Positions 1 through 8,722 are shown, numbered from the stretch's first letter. The stretch is DNA of 46,797 nt from Nostoc sp. LPT (GCF_017115165.1 NZ_JABXKF010000128.1:1-46797); one strand, 5' to 3'. The notes: a model not told the origin generated them from the letters alone. Numbers and translations: made by a program.

Positions 1-56
1 GGCATTGGGCATTGGGCATTGGGCATTGGGCATTGGGCATTGGGCATTGGGCATTA
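1..56. repeat. GGCATTG heptamer tandem repeat
   Basis: Seven perfect copies of GGCATTG are followed by an eighth ending in A, running from the left edge of the window. Short heptamer arrays of this kind are common between genes in Nostoc and Anabaena. The array may continue to the left of the window. A degenerate related stretch (GGCATTG and GGGCATT) is seen near 20351-20386. Confidence 0.95.
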
Positions 57-66
57 GTCTTTGGTC

Positions 67-95
67 GATGCTTAGTAACTTTAAACAAATGACAA
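67..95 (+). repeat. 29-bp dispersed repeat, copy 1
   Basis: This stretch, starting GATGCTTAGTAACTTT, is the exact reverse complement of 7360-7388. Both copies sit beside ATGACAA-type heptamer repeats. They are in opposite orientation about 7.3 kb apart and bracket the pilT to kinase region. It looks like a member of an intergenic repeat family rather than a regulatory site. Confidence 0.85.
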
Positions 96-137
96 CGGAC
101 AAATGACAAATAAAAAACATTAAAAGGAAGCAGAACT

Positions 138-1265
138 ATGGAAATGATGATTGAAGACTTGATGGAGCAGTTGATTGAAATGGGTGGCTCGGATATGCAT
201 TTATCCGCAGGTTTGCCTCCCTACTTCCGCATCAGTGGCAAACTTACCCCTATAGGTGAACATGTATTGACAGCCGATCAATGTCAAAGGCTGATTTTTA
301 GTATGCTCAACAATACCCAGCGTAAAACCTTAGAGCAAACCTGGGAGTTGGATTGTTCTTATGGTGTCAAAGGTTTGGCTCGTTTTCGGGTCAATGTCTA
401 TAAAGAGCGTGGTGCTTATGCTGCTTGCTTACGGGCATTAAGTTCTAAGATTCCTAACTTTGAAAAATTAGGTCTGCCAGATATCGTACGAGAAATGTGC
501 GATAAGCCTAGAGGACTTATTCTTGTGACAGGCCCTACAGGTTCCAGCAAGACAACTACCCTAGCGGCAATGATTGACTTGATTAACCGCACTAAAGCAG
601 AGCATATTTTAACGGTGGAAGACCCAATTGAATTTGTCTATGAACCAATTAAAAGCTTGGTTCACCAGCGGCAACTAGGAGAAGATACTAAAAGTTTTGC
701 TAATGCTTTGAAAGCAGCCCTGCGGGAAGATCCAGATATTATTCTAGTGGGGGAAATGCGCGATTTGGAAACGATTTCTTTGGCTATTTCTGCTGCGGAA
801 ACAGGACACTTGGTATTTGGTACGCTACACACTAGTTCCGCCGCCCAAACTGTTGACCGGATTATCGACGTTTTCCCGCATGAAAGACAAACCCAAGTGC
901 GGGTGCAATTGTCTAACTCATTGGTGGGGGTATTTAGCCAAACCTTGGTGTCCAAGAAAAACCCTAAACCCGGTGAATATGGTCGGGTGATGGCTCAAGA
1001 AATTCTGATTGTCACTCCTGCTATTTCCAACTTGATTCGAGAAGGTAAAACATCTCAAATTTACTCAGCAATTCAAACTGGCGGCAAATTGGGAATGCAA
1101 ACTCTGGAGAAGGTTTTAGCCGATTTTTACAAAGCCGGAACGATTTCCTTTGAAGCGGCAATGTCTAAGACTTCTAAGCCAGATGAAATTCAACGTCTCA
1201 TTGGTAATTCTACACCGCAAGCTGCCGCAGGTGCTAAACCCGGTGTGGCTGCCAAAGCGCATTAA
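138..1265 (+). CDS. pilT: Type IV pilus retraction ATPase PilT
   Basis: PilT is the cytoplasmic hexameric AAA+/secretion ATPase that drives pilus retraction and twitching motility. The 375-residue length is normal. The C-terminal ATPase core shows the Walker A region (132-139, GPTGSSKT), Walker B-type DPDIILVGEMRD, the His box TGHLVFGTLHTSS, and the PilT signature AISNLIREGK near residue 292. The start is supported by AAGGAAG about 8 bases upstream. pilC follows 129 bp downstream in the usual cyanobacterial pilB-pilT-pilC order, so pilB is expected off the left edge. Oddity: the second Gly of the Walker A consensus GPTGSGKT is Ser (AGC at 546-548, one base from GGC). This could reduce ATP binding or be a sequencing error. 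Confidence 0.96.
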   Translation: MEMMIEDLMEQLIEMGGSDMHLSAGLPPYFRISGKLTPIGEHVLTADQCQRLIFSMLNNTQRKTLEQTWELDCSYGVKGLARFRVNVYKERGAYAACLRALSSKIPNFEKLGLPDIVREMCDKPRGLILVTGPTGSSKTTTLAAMIDLINRTKAEHILTVEDPIEFVYEPIKSLVHQRQLGEDTKSFANALKAALREDPDIILVGEMRDLETISLAISAAETGHLVFGTLHTSSAAQTVDRIIDVFPHERQTQVRVQLSNSLVGVFSQTLVSKKNPKPGEYGRVMAQEILIVTPAISNLIREGKTSQIYSAIQTGGKLGMQTLEKVLADFYKAGTISFEAAMSKTSKPDEIQRLIGNSTPQAAAGAKPGVAAKAH

Positions 1266-1394
1266 AGGAAGTGGGGAGATGAGGGAGATGAGGGAGCAGG
1301 GAAGAAGTTGCAGTAAGTTTTTCCCCTCTACCCCTTTGCACCTTTGCTTTGTGTACCCTATGACCAATTAATAACAACTATTTTGAATTTATTT

Positions 1395-2618
1395 ATGCCA
1401 AACTTCGTTGCCCGTGTTCGCGATTCCCAAGGAAAATCCCGAACAGAAAAAATTGTTGCTGAATCCTTGGTACAAGCTCGTACTAATCTCAGAGATCAAG
1501 GTTTTGTAATTCAAGAACTCAAGCAATCTCAAGGATTTCAGCCAGATGTTGCCTTCAAAAACTTTCAGAAATCCTTAGTTAAGGTTTCTGTGAAAGACAA
1601 AGCCGTTTTTTCGCGTCAATTTGCCGTTTTGATGAATGCGGGAGTTGCGATCGTTAGAAGTCTGGGGGTGCTTTCCGACCAATGCAGTAATACTAAACTG
1701 AAACAGGCTCTTGTGGAAATTAGCACCGATGTTCAAAGCGGAATGAATCTTTCAGAGGCAATGCGGAAGCATCCTGACTGTTTTGATGGATTATATGTGA
1801 GTATGATTCAAGCTGGCGAAGTTGGTGGTGTTCTAGACGAAGTATTAAATCGTTTAGCCAAGTTGTTAGAAGATGTTGCCCGTTTACAAAACCAAATTAA
1901 ATCAGCATTGTCTTATCCAACAGTTGTGGGTTTTATCGCAGTTGCTATTTTTCTGGGAATGACCATTTTTCTTATTCCCATTTTTGCCACGATTTTTACA
2001 CAAATTGGAATTTCATTACCACCTCTAACGCAATTCTTGATGGATGCTAGTAAGTTTTTGAGAAGTCCGGGTGCTTTACTTCTTCTTGGTATTATTATCG
2101 GGCTGAAATTTGCTTTTACACAATACGGTAAAACTCCTGTTGGTCGCATCACAATCGATCGTTTTTCCCTGAAGATGCCATTGTTTGGTGACTTAATTCA
2201 AAAATCTTCAGTTGCCCGCTTTAGCCGGACTTTTGGTTCTTTGACTCGTTCAGGTGTACCAATTTTAACTTGCTTAGAAATTGTCCGAGATACATCAGGA
2301 AACCAAGTGATTGCTAATGCCATAGATGCAGCCCGTATGGAGATTCAACAAGGAGGTATGATTAGCATTGCTTTACAAAAAGATGCCGTTTTTCCAGCTA
2401 TGGCAATTCAGATGATTAGTATCGGAGAAGAAACTGGAGAATTAGATGCAATGTTGATGAAAGTTGCCGATTTCTATGAAGATGAAGTCGAGCAAGCAGT
2501 AAAAGCAATGACCAGTATTTTGGAACCAGTGATGATTGTGGTTTTAGGGGGGATGGTTGGAACCATTTTGCTAGCAATGTATTTGCCTATGTTTAAGGTC
2601 TTTGAAAAGCTGGGATAA
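1395..2618 (+). CDS. pilC: Type IV pilus inner membrane platform protein PilC
   Basis: PilC is the polytopic inner-membrane platform that couples PilB/PilT ATPases to pilin polymerisation. The protein (407 residues from this start) has two T2SSF repeats. Membrane segments lie near VVGFIAVAIFLGMTIFLIPI and ALLLLGIIIGL in the middle, and EPVMIVVLGGMVGTILLAMY at the end. I chose ATG 1395 (MPNFVARVRDSQG) rather than the ATG at 1344, because family members begin with this short motif and 1344-1394 reads like intergenic sequence. No clear Shine-Dalgarno is visible. The 129-bp gap after pilT holds GAGATGAGG-type repeats, and the two genes are probably co-transcribed. Confidence 0.95.
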   Translation: MPNFVARVRDSQGKSRTEKIVAESLVQARTNLRDQGFVIQELKQSQGFQPDVAFKNFQKSLVKVSVKDKAVFSRQFAVLMNAGVAIVRSLGVLSDQCSNTKLKQALVEISTDVQSGMNLSEAMRKHPDCFDGLYVSMIQAGEVGGVLDEVLNRLAKLLEDVARLQNQIKSALSYPTVVGFIAVAIFLGMTIFLIPIFATIFTQIGISLPPLTQFLMDASKFLRSPGALLLLGIIIGLKFAFTQYGKTPVGRITIDRFSLKMPLFGDLIQKSSVARFSRTFGSLTRSGVPILTCLEIVRDTSGNQVIANAIDAARMEIQQGGMISIALQKDAVFPAMAIQMISIGEETGELDAMLMKVADFYEDEVEQAVKAMTSILEPVMIVVLGGMVGTILLAMYLPMFKVFEKLG

Positions 2619-2648
2619 GGAATTAATAGTTAAGAGTTAGAAGTTATG

Positions 2649-2720
2649 AGTTAGGAGTTAAAAATTTTAATTCTTAACTTTTAACTCCTAACTGATTAAT
2701 TTTATTTTTAACTCCTAACT
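2649..2720. repeat. Inverted and direct 15-mer repeat, possible terminator
   Basis: AGTTAGGAGTTAAAA at 2649-2663 pairs perfectly with TTTTAACTCCTAACT at 2679-2693, leaving a 15-nt loop. A third copy of the right arm lies at 2706-2720. The hairpin follows the pilC stop by about 30 bp and could end the pil transcript, although it is AT-rich and lacks a GC-rich stem. TTAGGAG-type repeats are common intergenic elements in Nostoc, so repeat expansion is an equally good explanation. Confidence 0.7.
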
Positions 2721-2732
2721 ATTTAATAAACT

Positions 2733-3293
2733 ATGACTGTGCAAAAATCTCAGTACGAAGCGAGTTTGGCAGAGTACAGCAATCATCTAGCTGCGATCGC
2801 CTTACTAAAGCAACATCGGCCATACTTGGAGATGATTCCCAGTCTGCGCCGTCCAGATGAAAGTGTCATCACTATACCCTTGCCAATTGTCCGGCTTCGC
2901 AATACTGCTATAACAGCCGCACAAACGATTTGCTTACCCTGTGATGTCGCAATTTTGATGTGCGATCCAGAGTGGAAAATCAAAACTGGAGCAGAAATTT
3001 TAGTCTTTATTCATCGCGCTCACGAAGACTTTTCTGATTTGTTAGGACGTTGGCGACAAACTCAAGTTTATCTGGACAATGATTATGAGTGGTTGATGCC
3101 TCTGCGTCACAGTCATATTTTGAGTGAGGGAGCGAATACTATATATCCTCTGTTTATCGTTTTTAGTGAGACTTTAGAACGCATCCAAAGAGGTCTTGTG
3201 GGAGCCGAACTCCCATTTATTATGCAAACACCAGATTTGCTTGTTGAGGAGAATTTCACAGATATTTTCTCTTCACAAACTCCACCAGCTTAG
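2733..3293 (+). CDS. Conserved hypothetical protein (186 aa)
   Basis: I do not recognise a named family. The protein is soluble, with no signal peptide or membrane segment. It is rich in aromatic and charged residues (for example DPEWKIKTGAEILVFIHRAHEDF and WRQTQVYLDNDYEWLMPL). The coding sequence has a natural codon pattern and a HIP1 site, starts with ATG and stands 114 bp behind pilC on the same strand. A repeat hairpin separates it from pilC, so membership in the pil operon is uncertain. No catalytic motif is evident. Confidence 0.8.
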   Translation: MTVQKSQYEASLAEYSNHLAAIALLKQHRPYLEMIPSLRRPDESVITIPLPIVRLRNTAITAAQTICLPCDVAILMCDPEWKIKTGAEILVFIHRAHEDFSDLLGRWRQTQVYLDNDYEWLMPLRHSHILSEGANTIYPLFIVFSETLERIQRGLVGAELPFIMQTPDLLVEENFTDIFSSQTPPA

Positions 3294-3659
3294 GTACTTA
3301 TAGTTAAAAAACATCCCATCGTTAGGATGCAAGTCCTTGCATCCCTATAAATGTACTAAGCGTGAAACTACATATTTTTACCCCCCGGGTACGCTGTTCC
3401 CCTTTTGCTAAACCAGAGGGGTTTTATTATGTGCATCTTCATACAAAATGGGTACAAGTACCCACGCAACAGACTTTTACCTCTACTAAACTACAAATTA
3501 GCTCGTCATATATCCGTGAAAGGGCTAGTTATACAAAAATTTATTTTTACTTTTTGAAGAGTAATGAGGATTTGGCAAAGATTCAGTAATCTTACTGTTG
3601 TCAATAAAGAATTATCATAGAATTAGAGACATTCATTTAAGAGTAGATATTTTATAATA
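3294..3659. other. Intergenic region with short palindrome
   Basis: This 366-bp gap holds a near-perfect palindrome at 3325-3344 (GGATGCAAG, 2-nt centre, CTTGCATCC). It could act as a weak terminator for the upstream gene or be a dispersed repeat. A GTG-started 75-codon frame at 3362-3589 has no family resemblance and was not called. The sequence just before the kinase gene is AT-rich (TATTTTATAATA), with a possible -10 box, TATAAT, at about 3653-3658, only a few bases before the start codon. Confidence 0.5.
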
Positions 3660-4760
3660 ATGAATCTGAATCGTTTTTCTCAAAAAACAACGAATTCTCA
3701 AGAGAGCATTTTACAACAAACTCAGTTGATTCAGATGTGTGGTTCCAAACGGCTATTTCGCGATCGCTATGAAATACTGCAAATTTTGGGTAGAGGTGGT
3801 TTTGGTGTGACATTTTTAGCCAAAAATGCCGTATTACCTGGGAATCCACTATGTGTCATTAAACAGCTTTGTCCAAAAGTGACTACTCCCCAAAGTTGGC
3901 AAAAGGCATGTATGCGCTTTGAAAAAGAAGCAAGAACTTTGGGACAACTCGGTAGTCATTCGCAAATTCCCATGCTATTAGACTACTTTCAGGCGAATGG
4001 GGAGTTCTTTTTAATTCAAGAATATGTGCCGGGTTTGACTTTGGCGCGAGAAGTGCGGCAAACTGGGCCCAAAAGTGAAGCCTCAGTTAAGCAGTTTTTA
4101 CAGGAATTATTACCTGTATTACAGTATCTTCATAAACATCATGTGATTCATCGGGATATTAAGCCCCAGAATTTATTACGGTGTGAATATGATGGGCGCA
4201 TAGTGCTGATTGATTTTGGTGCGGTGAAAGAGAAATTAGTTGATGCTTGTGAAAACTCAATCAATCAAGCTGCAAAGACCAACTTTATCGGGACTAGGGG
4301 ATTTGCACCACCAGAACAGTTTTCTCTACGTCCAGTTTATGCTAGTGATATTTATGCACTGGGTGTAACTTGTATTTATATGTTGACTGCTAAAAGTCCT
4401 TTAGAATTGGACTACAACCCAAAAACTGGTGAAATATCTTGGCAAAAACAGGTAAATATCAGTAACAGTTTCGCTCAAATTTTAGGAAAAATGGTGAAAA
4501 TCACCTTAGAGGATCGGTTTAAGACTGCCGATGAAGTGATGAAAGCTTTAAGTAATGAAAGTTATTCACCTACTTTGGCTAACTGTCTAACTACCCAAAA
4601 ATTAAATAATAAAAGTATTACACAACACGAAATTATACAACACAAAATTACACAATATGAAATTACACAACAGGAAAATTATGATGTATACATGCCACCT
4701 GTAGCCAGAACTGCTAGTGCTATTCGGAAATGGAGAGCAAGATTCAAGGAAACAAGATAG
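3660..4760 (+). CDS. Serine/threonine protein kinase (stand-alone, repeat tail)
   Basis: This is a Hanks-type Ser/Thr kinase of the cyanobacterial group, predicted to be cytoplasmic. The glycine loop GRGGFGVTF (residues 44-52), the ATP-binding Lys in CVIKQL (K68), the catalytic loop HRDIKPQN (164-171), IDFGAVK (184-190) and the activation-loop end GTRGFAPPEQ are all intact, so it should be active. There is no transmembrane segment or WD40 domain, unlike its two neighbours. The C-terminal tail (about 290-366) contains four tandem pentapeptides of the form ITQ(H/Y/Q)E. ATG 3735 (MCGSKRLF) is an alternative start; the first 25 residues are not part of the kinase fold. It begins a cluster of three kinase genes. 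Confidence 0.92.
   Translation: MNLNRFSQKTTNSQESILQQTQLIQMCGSKRLFRDRYEILQILGRGGFGVTFLAKNAVLPGNPLCVIKQLCPKVTTPQSWQKACMRFEKEARTLGQLGSHSQIPMLLDYFQANGEFFLIQEYVPGLTLAREVRQTGPKSEASVKQFLQELLPVLQYLHKHHVIHRDIKPQNLLRCEYDGRIVLIDFGAVKEKLVDACENSINQAAKTNFIGTRGFAPPEQFSLRPVYASDIYALGVTCIYMLTAKSPLELDYNPKTGEISWQKQVNISNSFAQILGKMVKITLEDRFKTADEVMKALSNESYSPTLANCLTTQKLNNKSITQHEIIQHKITQYEITQQENYDVYMPPVARTASAIRKWRARFKETR
4617..4676 (+). repeat. Four 15-bp tandem repeats inside the kinase gene
   Basis: Four consecutive 15-mers with consensus ATTACACAACACGAA lie in frame within the kinase 3' end and encode ITQHE, IIQHK, ITQYE and ITQQE. Because the unit is a multiple of three, copy number could change without breaking the frame. 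Confidence 0.9.
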
Positions 4761-4765
4761 CCCAT

Positions 4766-4856
4766 ATAGCAGAATTCAGAATTCAGGAGTAAAACACGCT
4801 TTATCCCTGAGTAACAGACGAATCGTTGTGTACCTCACTAACTTGAAATCTGCTGT
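4766..4856. repeat. MITE-like dispersed repeat, copy A (91 bp)
   Basis: The segment begins ATAGCAGAATTC and ends AAATCTGCTGT, giving imperfect terminal inverted repeats of about 11 bp. Its right half (ACGAATCGTTGTGTAC, then TCACTAACTTGAAAT) matches 17676-17730 almost exactly. It begins 5 bp after the kinase stop codon. It has no coding capacity, so any movement would need a transposase supplied in trans. Confidence 0.75.
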
Positions 4857-5288
4857 AAGTTGCAGCCTTTTTTAGCTAAAGTATCAAATGAATAATTAAT
4901 TATGGGCAATTTAAAATAGCCAAAACAAATTTAGTAAGCATTTTAACTATATTTGATAGTCAGTAATGATTAATTAATCAGGGTTTATCTTCAATACTTA
5001 GTCAGTTATCGCTTGCTAAGATACAAGCAAAATTACTATGTTTAAAAGTTCAAAAAAATATTTTTATTCAGATTATTATATAATCGATAGAATAATTAAT
5101 CTTATGGCTCTCGTAGTTTTCCACAGATGAGGAAGACTGACTACTATTTACAAAAGCTAACTATATAAGTAATTCCCCAATCCCCAGAACAGGGTTTATC
5201 TACCACAAGTAAGCGAGAGTCAATTATCTTAAGGGAAAGTTCGGGGCAAACTTAGCCTAAGTTGTCATGCAGTCGCGCCTGTCAGATC
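4857..5288. other. Intergenic region upstream of kinase-WD40 gene
   Basis: This is an AT-rich gap of about 430 bp with no gene visible. A TATAAT hexamer at 5079-5084 could be a -10 box for the downstream kinase-WD40 gene, leaving a leader of roughly 200 nt. No clear -35 element was seen. The rest holds no repeat or stable hairpin that I can see. Confidence 0.4.
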
Positions 5289-7316
5289 ATGATCTGCTGC
5301 TTAAATCCCGATTGCTCAAATCCCCTGAATCCCAATGGAAAGAAGTTTTGCCAAAGTTGTAGCACCCCGCTGGTGTCACTTTTAAGAAATCGCTTCCGTG
5401 TCATCCGAGTCCTTTCAGATGAGGGGGGATTTGGCAGAACCTATCTGTCAGAAGACGTAGATAAACTCAATGAACGCTGTGTTATCAAGCAATTAGCTCC
5501 AAAATTCCAAGGAACTTGGTCGCAAAAAAAGGCGATGGAGTTGTTTGCAGAGGAAGCGCAGCGACTACAAGACCTTGGGGAACATCCCCAAATTCCAACT
5601 TTGATAGCTTACTTTGAGCAAGACGGTTGCCTATATTTGGTACAGCAGTTTATCAATGGGGAAAATTTATTAAAGGAGTTGCAACAGCGCAAAGCTTATA
5701 ACGCTAGAGACATTCAATCTATTTTGCTAGATTTACTGCCCATCCTAAAATTTATCCACGATCGCAAAATTATTCATCGGGACATCAAGCCAGAAAATAT
5801 TATTCGCAATAAAAATGATGGACGATTAAGCCTGATTGATTTTGGCTCTTCAAAGCAATTTACCGCCAAAGTTCAACAGAAATCTGGCACATCTATTGGT
5901 TCACATGGTTATTCTCCCCTAGAACAAATTAGAGATGGGAAAGCTTTCCCTGCCAGTGACTTGTTTGGTGTGGGGGCTACCTGTTTTCATCTGCTAACAG
6001 GAAATTCCCCGTTTCAGTTGTGGATGGAATCTGGGTACGCCTGGGTAAGTAATTGGCGGGAATATTTGCAAAGTCCGCTAAATCCTGAGTTGGATTTTGT
6101 CATCGACAAGCTTTTGAAAAAAGATATCCATGAACGTTACCAGTCAGCCGAAGAAGTCCTTAGAGACTTGACTCCAAAACAACTCCTCGCCCTGCCACCT
6201 GCGGGTAAATCATCTGGGAAATTACCACCAACTAAAGCACCAGCTTTACCAAAAAGTTATCCCTTACTGAGAATTTTAATCTTAGTCAGTGCTTTCATTC
6301 TGTTGTTTGGATTCAGCGAATCTTGGTATAAAAATTTTCGCCGGATTCAAACCAGTTTGGTCTCTAGGTTGATTCAGCACAATAGTCCTGGTAAAAATGA
6401 CGCAATTTTGAGTCAGATTAGCTTGGGTAAGGTTTCCTTAACTAACACCCTCCAAGGACACGAAAACTCAGTTTTATCTGTCGCCATCAGCCCCGATGGC
6501 AAAACCATAGCCAGTAGTGGCAGCGATCGCACAATCAAACTTTGGAATCTCGCAACCGGAAAACTAATCTCTTCACTCAACGGACATTTTCAGCAGGTGA
6601 ATGTTGTAGTAATTAGTCCAGATGGCAAACTTCTGGTTAGTGCTAGTGATGACAACACCATTAAAATTTGGAATCTGGCAACGCGAAAACAAATTCGCAC
6701 TCTTATGGGGCATTCTGACTCAGTTCATGCCCTAGCCATCAGTGCTGATAGCGAGACTCTAGTTACTGGTAGTGATGACAACACGATTAAAATCTGGGAT
6801 TTGGCAACAGGAGAGCAAATTCGCACACTAGCAGGGCATACATTCTGGGTGCGGTCAGTGGCTATCAGTCCCGATGGTGTGATACTGGCCAGTGGCAGTT
6901 TTGACAAGACGATCAAAATCTGGAATTTAGCAAAGGGATACCCAATCCGCACACTAGAAGGAAATTCTCAAACAGTGACAACTGTGGCTATTAGCCCAAA
7001 TGGTAAAACTTTAGCTAGTGCTGGCCGCGATCGCACCATCAAACTTTGGAATTTAGCTACGGGAAGAGAACTTCGCACACTAGCGGGACATGGCAATACT
7101 GTCACATCCGTAGCCTTCAGTGCCGATGGTAAAATTGTTGCTAGTGGTAGCCGCGATCGCACTATCAAACTGTGGAATACAGCTACAGGAGAAGAAATTC
7201 TCACATTAGCGGGGCACACCAACACCGTCACATCTGTTACCTTCACTCCTGATCGCAAAACCCTTGTTAGCGGTAGTGAAGATAACACTATTAAGATTTG
7301 GCGGTTGTCTGAGTGA
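5289..7316 (+). CDS. Zinc ribbon-Ser/Thr kinase-TM-WD40 protein 1
   Basis: This membrane-tethered signalling kinase is of a type expanded in filamentous cyanobacteria. From the ATG at 5289 (675 residues), the order is: an N-terminal zinc ribbon (CCLNPDC and CQSC); a kinase domain with GGFGRTYL, VIKQL (K67), HRDIKPEN (163-170) and DFGSSK (184-189); a proline-rich linker; one membrane segment (about 326-343); and seven WD40 repeats from about residue 388 to the end, enough for one propeller. The kinase should be cytoplasmic and the propeller across the membrane. An upstream in-frame TTG (5262) is possible, but paralogues begin M(I/L)CC. Targets are unknown. A close paralogue lies at 9269-11329. 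Confidence 0.93.
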   Translation: MICCLNPDCSNPLNPNGKKFCQSCSTPLVSLLRNRFRVIRVLSDEGGFGRTYLSEDVDKLNERCVIKQLAPKFQGTWSQKKAMELFAEEAQRLQDLGEHPQIPTLIAYFEQDGCLYLVQQFINGENLLKELQQRKAYNARDIQSILLDLLPILKFIHDRKIIHRDIKPENIIRNKNDGRLSLIDFGSSKQFTAKVQQKSGTSIGSHGYSPLEQIRDGKAFPASDLFGVGATCFHLLTGNSPFQLWMESGYAWVSNWREYLQSPLNPELDFVIDKLLKKDIHERYQSAEEVLRDLTPKQLLALPPAGKSSGKLPPTKAPALPKSYPLLRILILVSAFILLFGFSESWYKNFRRIQTSLVSRLIQHNSPGKNDAILSQISLGKVSLTNTLQGHENSVLSVAISPDGKTIASSGSDRTIKLWNLATGKLISSLNGHFQQVNVVVISPDGKLLVSASDDNTIKIWNLATRKQIRTLMGHSDSVHALAISADSETLVTGSDDNTIKIWDLATGEQIRTLAGHTFWVRSVAISPDGVILASGSFDKTIKIWNLAKGYPIRTLEGNSQTVTTVAISPNGKTLASAGRDRTIKLWNLATGRELRTLAGHGNTVTSVAFSADGKIVASGSRDRTIKLWNTATGEEILTLAGHTNTVTSVTFTPDRKTLVSGSEDNTIKIWRLSE

Positions 7317-7460
7317 TTAGGGATTAGGGATTTGTCATTTATCCTTTGTCCTTTGTCCTTTGTCATTTGTTTAAAGTTACTAAGCATCAACTAATGACTA
7401 ATGACAAATGACCAATGACCAATGACTAATGACTAATGACCAATGACCAATGACAAATAA
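7317..7460. repeat. ATGACAA/ATGACCA heptamer repeats in inverted orientation
   Basis: The left part carries TTTGTCC/TTTGTCA heptamers and the right part ATGACAA, ATGACCA and ATGACTA heptamers, so the two halves can pair as a long imperfect hairpin. The second copy of the 29-bp repeat found at 67-95 lies in the middle (7360-7388, reverse complement). The block sits between two convergent genes and could act as a bidirectional transcription barrier. Confidence 0.85.
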
Positions 7461-7483
7461 CAAATTCCCAATCAGCAATTAGC

Positions 7484-8722
7484 TTAGAAAATAGTCAATC
7501 TGTATTTACCGCGTTCCTGTGGATTTTTGGAAGTAACAACTATATAGTATGTATCATCTTCAGGCAACCTAGCTCGGTCAATTAAAGCACTGTAGACACC
7601 AGCTTTGTCTTTGTCTTTATCGATAGCGATCGTCTGTCCTTGAGAATTTAGTAAAGCTACGTAAGGAGAAAACTCTTCATCAACGCTATCTACACGAATA
7701 CTTATAAGCTGATTTTTTTTACCTTGAAAATTAGAAACATTGTAAGCGCCTCCATTTTGTTTCAGGGTTGAGCTTTTGGCAGTTAGTTGGCCTGATTCAT
7801 CTAAAGTATAGCTAGCTCTGTCATTCCTGAGAGCCAAGCTATAGCGACCTGTATCTCCAGGATCTTGACTAGTAACTGCAATTTTGTAAGTTCCATTCTT
7901 AGGCAGTCGCGCAAAAATAAATGCATCATCGCCACCACTGCTTTTATCCAAAGCGCCTTTTTTAACGATGATATTATTATCAGGATCGTGCAGAAACAAC
8001 AAGGGTTTTAAACTCAAGTTATTGGATCTACGTGTATCATTACTACCAATCAGCCTAATTTGAACTAATTGATTTTCTCTACCCTCAAACTCATAGAATT
8101 GAAAATATCTACCTTCAGATTGAAAGTCACTCTTACTCAAAATACCTAATGCAACATCTACAAAGTTAATCTCTTTATAAGTTGGTGTTGCAGACGAAGA
8201 AAGCGCTGAATTATCGAGAGTTTGGTTCCTAGTTGTAGCGACATTAGAACTTGGCTTGCGAACTCTCCCGGAGCCACCATTAGAACGATTGGCATTTGAG
8301 TTAGCAATTCTAGCTCTAGACGATCTAGATGCACCACCACCATTGGAACGATTAGAGTTTGAGTTATAAGTCCTACGTCTAGACGATCTAGGAGTAGAGC
8401 TATTATCTGAAACGCTGGAAGTTCGCTGAGAACTTTCTCTATGAGACGATGCACGAGGAGTCTGCTGTATTGGTGACTCAATAGAAGTCTTCCGTCTCGG
8501 AGATATTGATGCTTGAGAAGCAGGAATTTGCTCAATTCCTTTTTTTACTGCTTCTGGTTGTCTCTCATCTGGTGATTTAGCAATTATAAAGTCTTGAGAA
8601 CTTTGAGATTTCACCAAAGCACTTATAGGCAGCACATTACTTGTGATTAACAAACTACTAGTCACGCAACCAATTAAAACATGACTTAATTTGCGACGAT
8701 AGTTTTTGTTTTCTAATAGCAT
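7484..8722 (-). CDS. Secreted protein with low-complexity linker and two PPC-like domains
   Basis: The protein (412 residues) starts with a signal-peptide-like segment (VLIGCVTSSLLITSNVLPISA). Residues 50-180 are rich in Ser, Arg and Asn, with repeated SNxNRSNGG blocks. Two beta-rich modules follow, at about 200-300 and 305-412. Both resemble bacterial pre-peptidase C-terminal (PPC) domains, with the typical endings LPKNGTYKIAVTSQDPGDTG and LPEDDTYYIVVTSKNPQERG. PPC domains are usually secreted accessory modules; no catalytic domain is present. The start is backed by GGAG about 8 bases upstream. It lies between the two kinase-WD40 genes on the opposite strand, so a functional link to them is only a suggestion. 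Confidence 0.8.
   Translation of the reverse strand: MLLENKNYRRKLSHVLIGCVTSSLLITSNVLPISALVKSQSSQDFIIAKSPDERQPEAVKKGIEQIPASQASISPRRKTSIESPIQQTPRASSHRESSQRTSSVSDNSSTPRSSRRRTYNSNSNRSNGGGASRSSRARIANSNANRSNGGSGRVRKPSSNVATTRNQTLDNSALSSSATPTYKEINFVDVALGILSKSDFQSEGRYFQFYEFEGRENQLVQIRLIGSNDTRRSNNLSLKPLLFLHDPDNNIIVKKGALDKSSGGDDAFIFARLPKNGTYKIAVTSQDPGDTGRYSLALRNDRASYTLDESGQLTAKSSTLKQNGGAYNVSNFQGKKNQLISIRVDSVDEEFSPYVALLNSQGQTIAIDKDKDKAGVYSALIDRARLPEDDTYYIVVTSKNPQERGKYRLTIF

Noticed and set aside
1..56. Heptamer arrays considered as a CRISPR array
   Set aside because: Units are 7 bp with no spacers; these are simple tandem repeats.
662..955. Minus-strand frame inside pilT
   Set aside because: It lies wholly within a confidently assigned gene and has no family features.
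3362..3589. Plus-strand 75-codon frame with GTG start
   Set aside because: No family resemblance, no ribosome-binding site, and it lies in an AT-rich spacer.
6725..7390. Minus-strand frames opposite the WD40 repeats
   Set aside because: Periodic coding sequence on the plus strand produces long open frames on the other; the repeated IVLSSLP-type peptides are the antisense of WD40 blades. The same applies to 10426-11214.
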